Assembly (NCBI GenBank): GCA_030834835.1
Contig: JAUQXD010000521.1
Location: 1-10,444, forward strand
DNA from: Thermoflexales bacterium
GTDB lineage: Bacteria; Chloroflexota; Anaerolineae; Fen-1058
Direction: 5' to 3'
DNA length: 10,444 nucleotides
The stretch's first letter is position 1, and each line of letters opens with the position of its first letter. The position numbers and the translations under genes are program-made. Shown one piece after another: positions 5,513 through 10,444 of this stretch. The notes below the pieces were generated by a model. That model saw only the letters and a list, made by a program, of their open reading frames with translations. It was not told the origin of the DNA and did no database searches.

Positions 5513-6982
5513 ATGAACTGGAATACGACCTCAGCCGCCGACCGTCAACACTTCGATCCCGCCGAGGTCTTCGCTGCCGGTCTGACCGAGCATCACCTGG
5601 CCAACACCGCCTACCCGATCGGCCACGTGACCACCATGCGGCCCTATCGCGTGATGCGCCGTGACGCGGAGATGGATCGCGTGGCGGCGCTGGCCTGGGA
5701 TGGGATCGATCAGCTGGGCTTGTACGTGCACGTACCCTTCTGCGAGAAACGCTGCTCGTTCTGCGAATACACCGTCGTCGATCCCAAAGACAACCAATCG
5801 GCAGAAGACACCTACTTCGATCTGCTGATGCGCGAGTTTGAACTGTGGGGCAGCGCCATCGACTCGACGCGCAAGACGCTGATTGGTTTCGACATCGGCG
5901 GCGGCACGCCCGCCCTGCCCAAAGTGTCCAACACCGCGCGCGTGATTGAAGCCGCGCACAAACACTTTCGATTCCAGCCGGGCATGCAGATCAGCATTGA
6001 GACGACGCCGCGCATTGCGGCGAACGAACCGCAGAAGATGCGCGATCTGAAGCAACTTGGCATCGAGCGCATCAGCATGGGCGTGCAGACCATTCAACCG
6101 AGTTTGCTTAAAGCGCTTGGCCGCACGGCGTCGGCCGCCGACATCAACATGGCCGCGCGCGATCACATTGGAGTGGCAGGCTTTGAGAAATTCAACGTCG
6201 ATGTGATGTACGGCTTTGCGCGGCAATCGCTGCGGAGTTGGCAGGAGACGCTGCAACACGCCATCGATCTCGCCCCCGAATACATCACGCTGTATCGCAT
6301 GCGGTACAAAGGCACGCGCATCGCCGCGCAGGCCGATCAAGTTACGCTCGATCAGATTCACGCGATGCAGACGCTGGCGAAGGATATGCTATACGCGGCC
6401 GGTTACGACGCGAATCCCGGCAAGAACACCTACAGCAAACTCGTCGGTGATCCGGGCACGAGCGATTATTTGACTGAGCGCGTGATCAACGGCACGCCGT
6501 ATCTGGGGCTAGGCCTGGGCGCGCAGACGCTGTCGCATCACACGCTGTCCTATAACGCGGGTGCGGCGGGCAAAAACCTGGCGCTGTATCAGCAGAAGAT
6601 CGAGGCGGGCCGCCTGCCGCTGCAAGACCTGTATCATCTCTCACGTGAGGCGGCGATGGGCAAGATGATCTCGGTGTCGTTTTACTTCGGCGAGATCAAT
6701 CTGGCGGCGTTTGAACGCAAGTTTGGCATGTCGGTTGAAACAGCCTTTCCACATGAGGTGGCCTTTGTGATCGATCGTGGCTTGATGGAATACACCGACT
6801 CGACGCTGCGCTTAACTCCGCAAGGTGCGCAAGACTACAACGGCGTCATCGCGCTGTTCTATGCGCCTGCCGTGCAAGAGCATCTGCTCAAGCTCGTGCG
6901 CGGCGAACGCACCCGCCCGGTGCGCGGCTGGCGAAGACTCTGGCAGCCGGAATATGAAGCGCTGAAGTTGGCAACAGCTTAA
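5513..6982 (+). CDS. HemN/HemW-like radical SAM protein
   Basis: This 489-residue protein belongs to the coproporphyrinogen III oxidase-like branch of radical SAM enzymes, which use a 4Fe-4S cluster and S-adenosylmethionine to make a 5'-deoxyadenosyl radical. The cluster motif is C77-EKR-C81-SF-C84 in YVHVPFCEKRCSFCEY. GGGTP is at 129-133, ISIETTP at 160-166, RISMGVQ (186-192) matches the HemW-type RLSIGVQ block, and FNVDVMYGF (227-235) matches the INIDLIYGL block. A HemN_C-like winged C-terminal part lies near 400-489. The fourth Cys found right after the motif in true HemN is Glu here, so oxygen-independent coproporphyrinogen oxidation is not assured. Haem handling (HemW/HutW-like), methyl transfer or another role is possible. 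ATG 5513 follows AGGAG by 7 bases. A TTG extension from 5441 would run through the second operator and is rejected. It is the first gene after an operator-controlled promoter. Confidence 0.9.
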   Translation: MNWNTTSAADRQHFDPAEVFAAGLTEHHLANTAYPIGHVTTMRPYRVMRRDAEMDRVAALAWDGIDQLGLYVHVPFCEKRCSFCEYTVVDPKDNQSAEDTYFDLLMREFELWGSAIDSTRKTLIGFDIGGGTPALPKVSNTARVIEAAHKHFRFQPGMQISIETTPRIAANEPQKMRDLKQLGIERISMGVQTIQPSLLKALGRTASAADINMAARDHIGVAGFEKFNVDVMYGFARQSLRSWQETLQHAIDLAPEYITLYRMRYKGTRIAAQADQVTLDQIHAMQTLAKDMLYAAGYDANPGKNTYSKLVGDPGTSDYLTERVINGTPYLGLGLGAQTLSHHTLSYNAGAAGKNLALYQQKIEAGRLPLQDLYHLSREAAMGKMISVSFYFGEINLAAFERKFGMSVETAFPHEVAFVIDRGLMEYTDSTLRLTPQGAQDYNGVIALFYAPAVQEHLLKLVRGERTRPVRGWRRLWQPEYEALKLATA

Positions 6983-7040
6983 TTACGCATTACGCAGCAC
7001 GCATTACTCAAAGCGTACTGCGTAATCTCGTACTGCGTAC
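6983..7040. repeat. TACGCA-word array with 14-bp hairpin between the radical SAM genes
   Basis: The whole gap between the stop at 6982 and the next ATG consists of degenerate TACGCATTA / TACTGCGTA words. ATTACGCAGCACGC (6989-7002) pairs with 7013-7026 at 13 of 14 positions around a 10-base loop. CGTACTGCGTA is directly repeated at 7014-7024 and 7029-7039. It is the same word family as 4131-4181. If the two genes share a transcript, this hairpin lies between them and could stabilise RNA or limit read-through. Confidence 0.82.
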
Positions 7041-7042
7041 CC

Positions 7043-7777
7043 ATGTTCGACTTCGCCAACATCCTCTTCGCCGGACCGTGCAACGCCCGTTGCCCGTACT
7101 GCATCGGCCGGCAGATCGATCCGCGCCTGAGTGTGAACAATCTGACCGAGTTCCCGCCGCGCAACCTCGATCGCTTTGTCGAAATGATCATCAAGCATGA
7201 GATCAGGCAGGTTGTCTTCACCGGCACCACCACTGATCCGCAGCTGTATCGGCATGAAGCGCGCCTGCTGGACTTCCTGCACAATCGATTGCCGGCTGAC
7301 ACACAATACGCGCTACATACCAATGCTCGATTGGCGCTAAAGAAACTCGGCACATTCAACCTGTACGATCGAGTCTGCATTTCATTGCCCACGTTCAACG
7401 CCGGGACCTACATGAAGATGATGGGCGTGCGCGGCGTGCCTGATCTGGCCGCGATTCTCGATCGGGCGCGGGTGCCGATCAAGGTCTCATGTCTCGTCAA
7501 CGATGATAACGTCGCCGAAATACCGGAGTTTGTCGCGCACTGCCAGCTGCTAGGCCTGAGGCGTTTAGTCTTGCGGCAATTGTATGGTGAACGGGGCGAA
7601 TGGCCCATTATCGAAGGGCTATCGCCCCGTGGCGAGTATCGCGGCAACCCGGTATATGACTATCACGGGCTGGAAATTACCCGGTGGGATTTCGATCACA
7701 GTGAAAGCACGTCGATCAATTTGTTCAGCAGCGGCGTAATCAGCGAGACATATTTGCTGGCAGAGACGCGGATCTGA
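7043..7777 (+). CDS. MoaA-like radical SAM protein, short form
   Basis: This 244-residue protein has a canonical radical SAM motif near its start: C13-NAR-C17-PY-C20. The next strand reads VVFTGTTTDPQLY (57-69), where many relatives have GGEP. A MoaA/SPASM-type enzyme would carry extra Cys clusters at its C-terminus. Here only isolated Cys residues are seen, so one cluster is expected and the enzyme may act on a small molecule. The C-terminal segment (VYDYHGLEITRWDF, then SINLFSSGVISETYLL) is a beta-rich cap seen in some uncharacterised MoaA-like proteins. The reaction is unknown. It follows the HemN-like gene by 60 bp on the same strand with no visible promoter, suggesting co-transcription under the operator-controlled promoter. 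No Shine-Dalgarno precedes the ATG: the leader is repeat DNA. TTG or GTG starts upstream are not supported because the motif sits only 13 residues from this ATG, as is usual. Confidence 0.86.
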   Translation: MFDFANILFAGPCNARCPYCIGRQIDPRLSVNNLTEFPPRNLDRFVEMIIKHEIRQVVFTGTTTDPQLYRHEARLLDFLHNRLPADTQYALHTNARLALKKLGTFNLYDRVCISLPTFNAGTYMKMMGVRGVPDLAAILDRARVPIKVSCLVNDDNVAEIPEFVAHCQLLGLRRLVLRQLYGERGEWPIIEGLSPRGEYRGNPVYDYHGLEITRWDFDHSESTSINLFSSGVISETYLLAETRI

Positions 7778-7862
7778 TGAGCAACGAGTGACGAGTGATG
7801 CGTGACAATGGTTGACGCTGGTTTGTTTTCCGTTTATAGTAACGGCGTTCACTCGTCACTCG
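7775..7862. repeat. GAGTGACGA-word array with 14-bp perfect inverted repeat
   Basis: Starting at the TGA stop of the radical SAM gene, words related to GAGTGACGA run through about 7805. CGAGTGACGAGTGA (7785-7798) has a perfect reverse complement at 7849-7862, 50 bases away. The spacer contains a good promoter for the next gene. The architecture matches the other three word arrays, though the word differs. Confidence 0.82.
7812..7840 (+). promoter_or_regulatory. Sigma-70 promoter of the cyclase/ATPase regulator
   Basis: TTGACG (7812-7817) and TATAGT (7835-7840) are spaced by 17 bases, each with one mismatch to consensus. The start site should fall near 7847, giving a leader of about 25 bases with no clear Shine-Dalgarno before ATG 7872. 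The promoter lies between the two arms of the 14-bp inverted repeat (7785-7798 and 7849-7862), and the right arm covers the early transcribed region. Confidence 0.75.
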
Positions 7863-7871
7863 CCATTAACC

Positions 7872-10444
7872 ATGGACGCCCTGCCCGCACAACACCTCAG
7901 CCACTATCTGTCACCCGCGCAAGCGGAACTATTAACCGCGCCTGACGAGGCCGCCGTGCGGGCCGCTTTGCATACCGCCCTGACCCCGCTACTCGAAGTG
8001 GTCAGCACCTACCTGCCACGCTACGTCGTCCGTGCGGAGTTGCAGCACCTCGATCGCCCCACCGATCTGATCGGCGGCGAATTTTTGCGCGGCGCGCTGG
8101 CCTTTGCCGACATCAGTGGCTTCACGGCCCTGTCGGAAAAACTCAGCGTCATGGGGCGCGAGGGCGCCGAACAAGTCACCGACATCGTCAACCGCTACTT
8201 TCGCCGCATGCTGGGCATCGTCTTCGAGCATGGCGGCGACGTGTTCAAGTTTGGCGGCGACGCGCTGCTGATCTATTTCCCGGACGGCGGCGCATCCTAC
8301 GGCGATGCGCATCAGCCCGGCGCAGTGGCGGCCCTGATCGCCAGTTGGCACATGCAGCAAGCCATGGCCGAACTGGCCGAAGTCAAAACCACGCTGGGCA
8401 CCTTTCCGCTGCGCATGAAGATCGGCCTTAACGCCGGCGCGTTTTTTGCAGGCCGCCTGGGCACGCCCGATGATCGCCAATTCATGGTCGCGGGCGATAA
8501 CGTCAATGCCACCGCGCGCGCCGAATCGCTGTCGATGGCGGGACAGATCCTCGTCACCCCGACCGTTTATGCGGCGCTGAACGGCCCTGCCTCGCCGTTT
8601 CAATTTGCGCCCGGCCCAAACGATCATTATCTGCTCACCGCGTTACGCGATCAGCCTGACATTGCGCCGCGACCATGGCCTAAGCCGTTGCTGCCATCCG
8701 ACGTCGCGCTCGATTCGATCGTAACCGCGCTCGATCGATTGACACCGTTCCTGCCCACCGGACTGTTGCCGCGCCTGATCGGCGACCCGGCTCAACAGCA
8801 TGCCGGCGGCGAGCATCGACTGGTGGGCACGCTGTTCTGCAACTTCTTCGGGGCGAGTGACCTCATCAGGCAGCCGGAGATCGATCGGGCGGACGAGATT
8901 GCCGTGCATCTCAATCGGTATCTGATCAAAATACACACCGCCATCGCGCAGTACGGCGGCGTGATCAGCAAGATCGATCTCTACGATCACGGCGACAAAA
9001 TCATGGCGATCTTCGGCGCGCCGCTCGCGCACGAGAACGACGCCGAGCGGGCGCTGCGGGCCGGGCTGGGCATGCAGGCCGCCGTGCGCGAGGTCCTGCC
9101 GACGATGAAGATCGAGCAGTCGATTGGCGTCACCTTCGGCGTGGCCTTTGCGGGGCTGGTCGGCTCGGACGAACGCCGCGAATACACCGTCATGGGCGAC
9201 GAGGTGAATCTGGCCGCGCGCCTGATGAGCGCCGCGCAGCCCGGCGAACTGCTGCTGTCCAACTCCATTCGCCGCAAAGTGACCGCGTTTTTTGACGTGG
9301 CCGATCGCGGCACGGTGAAGGTCAAGGGCAAGTCGCAGCCCATCCCAATTTTCTCGGTCGTCGGGCCGCGCGCACAGCCTGAACCGGTGCGCGGCATTCG
9401 TGGTTTGTCTTCGCCGCTGGTGGGCCGCGAAACCGAGTTGGCGACGCTGCGCGAAGTGGCCGCGCAAGTTCGATCGGGCACAGGCCAGATTCTGGTGATG
9501 ACGGGCGATGCCGGTCTGGGCAAGAGCCGCCTCATCGACGAACTGCGCAAGCAGATCACCAGCGATTGTCTATGTCTGGAAAGCCATTGCCTGTCTTACA
9601 CCCAGAACGTCAGTTATTTCGCGTTCACGGACATCGTGCGCAGTGCGCTGGGTGTCAGCGCCGGCGACAGCGAAGTGGAAGGCTGGGCCAGGCTGCGGCA
9701 GCGATTGGCTGAACTGCTGCCCGTTGACGCGAGCGATGACATCTTGCCGTATCTGGCCAGTTTCCTGAGCTGGCATTTGCCCCAGGCGCTGGCCGAGCGC
9801 GTGGCTTACCTTGAAGGCGAGGCGCTGCAACGGCAGGTCATTCGCGCCGTGGTCACGCTGCTGGAAGCGCTGGCCGCGCGTCAACGCCTGCTGCTGGTAT
9901 TTGACGATCTACACTGGGCCGACTCGGCTTCGCTGGCGATGCTAGAACGCACGCTGACGCTGGTGGAGCGCGCGCCGATTTTGATCGCCCTGCTCTACCG
10001 GCCCGATCACACGCACGGCAGTTGGGCGCTGGGCGAAGCCGCCGCCCGCGCGTATCCGGCGCGCTGTGTGAGCGTGCGAGTGCCGCCGCTGGCTGTGTCG
10101 CGCGGCGAAGATCAGCAGTTGGTGCGCAACCTGTTGCAATGGGATCAACTGCCGATCGAATTGCCGCCGCTGATCGCGCGTGGTGAAGGCAATCCGTTTT
10201 ATATTGAGGAGATCATCCGCGCCCTGATCGATGCGGGCGCGATCGTGTTCCAGGCAGATCGGTGGCGGCCCACCCGATCGCTCGGGCTGTCCACCGTGCC
10301 CGACTCGCTGCAAGGCATCATCATGGCCCGCATCGATCGCCTGATCGAAGACGCACGCCGCACGCTGCAACTCGCCTCGGTAGTGGGCCGCACGTTCCGC
10401 TATCTGGCGCTCAACTGGCTGGCCTCGGCCGCGGCGCAGACAGC
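7872..10444 (+). CDS. Tandem class III adenylyl cyclase / AAA ATPase regulator (3' end beyond window)
   Basis: The frame stays open from ATG 7872 to the window end (857 whole codons). Cyclase domain 1 (about 70-255) has FADISGFT with metal ligand D80, FKFGGDALL with K126 and D130, and GDNVNATAR with D209, N212 and R216, so it keeps every catalytic position. Cyclase domain 2 (about 315-500) has LFCNFFG, where the first metal Asp is N324, then SKIDLYDHGD (K367, D375) and MGDEVNLAAR (N446, R450). An ATPase domain follows LVGRE (516-520), with Walker A G545-DAGLGK-S552 and Walker B VFDDLHWAD (676-684), and GNPFYIEEI further on. A C-terminal TPR-like part is expected outside the window. This is the layout of soluble adenylyl cyclase: cAMP would be made at a C1/C2 interface and the ATPase part would regulate it. 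No membrane segment is visible. Cyclase versus purely regulatory function is an inference. Confidence 0.9.
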   Translation, partial: MDALPAQHLSHYLSPAQAELLTAPDEAAVRAALHTALTPLLEVVSTYLPRYVVRAELQHLDRPTDLIGGEFLRGALAFADISGFTALSEKLSVMGREGAEQVTDIVNRYFRRMLGIVFEHGGDVFKFGGDALLIYFPDGGASYGDAHQPGAVAALIASWHMQQAMAELAEVKTTLGTFPLRMKIGLNAGAFFAGRLGTPDDRQFMVAGDNVNATARAESLSMAGQILVTPTVYAALNGPASPFQFAPGPNDHYLLTALRDQPDIAPRPWPKPLLPSDVALDSIVTALDRLTPFLPTGLLPRLIGDPAQQHAGGEHRLVGTLFCNFFGASDLIRQPEIDRADEIAVHLNRYLIKIHTAIAQYGGVISKIDLYDHGDKIMAIFGAPLAHENDAERALRAGLGMQAAVREVLPTMKIEQSIGVTFGVAFAGLVGSDERREYTVMGDEVNLAARLMSAAQPGELLLSNSIRRKVTAFFDVADRGTVKVKGKSQPIPIFSVVGPRAQPEPVRGIRGLSSPLVGRETELATLREVAAQVRSGTGQILVMTGDAGLGKSRLIDELRKQITSDCLCLESHCLSYTQNVSYFAFTDIVRSALGVSAGDSEVEGWARLRQRLAELLPVDASDDILPYLASFLSWHLPQALAERVAYLEGEALQRQVIRAVVTLLEALAARQRLLLVFDDLHWADSASLAMLERTLTLVERAPILIALLYRPDHTHGSWALGEAAARAYPARCVSVRVPPLAVSRGEDQQLVRNLLQWDQLPIELPPLIARGEGNPFYIEEIIRALIDAGAIVFQADRWRPTRSLGLSTVPDSLQGIIMARIDRLIEDARRTLQLASVVGRTFRYLALNWLASAAAQT

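Noticed and set aside
5531..6361. Long minus-strand open frame (276 codons) opposite the HemN-like gene
   Set aside because: It is the antisense shadow of a gene with clear radical SAM motifs. Its translation is rich in His, Arg and Gly with no family pattern and no ribosome site.
4131..7040. CRISPR array suggested by repeated TACTGCGTA words
   Set aside because: The words are only about 9 bases, degenerate and nearly contiguous, with no unique spacers and no cas genes.
7043..7777. RiPP maturase with a nearby precursor peptide
   Set aside because: No SPASM or auxiliary Cys cluster was found, and no small ORF with a ribosome site lies beside the gene.
8643..9467. Long minus-strand open frames opposite the cyclase/ATPase gene (also 7989-8627 and 8987-9559)
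   Set aside because: The plus strand carries conserved cyclase and P-loop motifs through this whole stretch. The antisense frames reflect GC-rich codon use.

Overview
The window looks like chromosomal DNA from an uncultured, GC-rich bacterium, most likely a member of the Chloroflexota (Anaerolineae or a relative). This assignment is an inference. It rests on the gene families (a fused tandem class III cyclase/AAA ATPase regulator, an NPD-type F420/NADP reductase, a cytosolic HtrA-like protease, an SH3-YkuD protein) and on the intergenic repeats, including short degenerate word arrays, a GTCATTGCGAG...CTCGCAATGAC element and an ACCTG-N-CAGGT palindrome. No rRNA or tRNA gene, CRISPR array, transposase or phage gene was recognised.

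Layout. Positions 1-345 hold the 3' part of a zinc-ribbon, single-membrane-segment protein (+). Positions 472-1500 encode an exported L,D-transpeptidase (+). Five minus-strand genes follow, read from right to left: an HtrA-type serine protease without an export signal (5180-4182), a small DUF4177-like protein (4006-3737), an SDR-fold protein that has lost the catalytic Ser and Tyr (3595-2738), an NADPH-dependent F420 reductase family protein (2649-2002) and a stand-alone LuxR-type regulator (1922-1497). The LuxR stop overlaps the L,D-transpeptidase stop inside a single CTAG. Positions 5181-5512 form a divergent control region with an 87-bp cloverleaf-like repeat, a near-consensus sigma-70 promoter and two copies of an 8-5-8 operator. 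This region drives a plus-strand pair of radical SAM genes: a HemN/HemW-like protein (5513-6982) and a short MoaA-like protein (7043-7777). From 7872 to beyond the window end runs a large regulator with two cyclase domains, a P-loop ATPase and probably a missing C-terminal repeat region. It has its own promoter, which lies between the arms of a 14-bp inverted repeat.

How the parts fit together. The two radical SAM genes are the only clear transcription unit: one repressible promoter, a 60-bp gap and the same strand. They may act together in tetrapyrrole or other cofactor chemistry. The minus-strand genes have separate Shine-Dalgarno sequences and 79-175 bp gaps, several filled by hairpin-forming repeats, so they look more like individually bounded genes than a tight operon.

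The most notable points are: (a) the double operator at the radical SAM promoter; (b) a bacterial counterpart of the soluble adenylyl cyclase architecture with asymmetric loss of a metal ligand; (c) a recurring layout in which arrays of short degenerate words start at a gene's stop codon and close with an inverted copy; (d) an SDR without its catalytic residues; and (e) strong over-use of the hexamer CGATCG.
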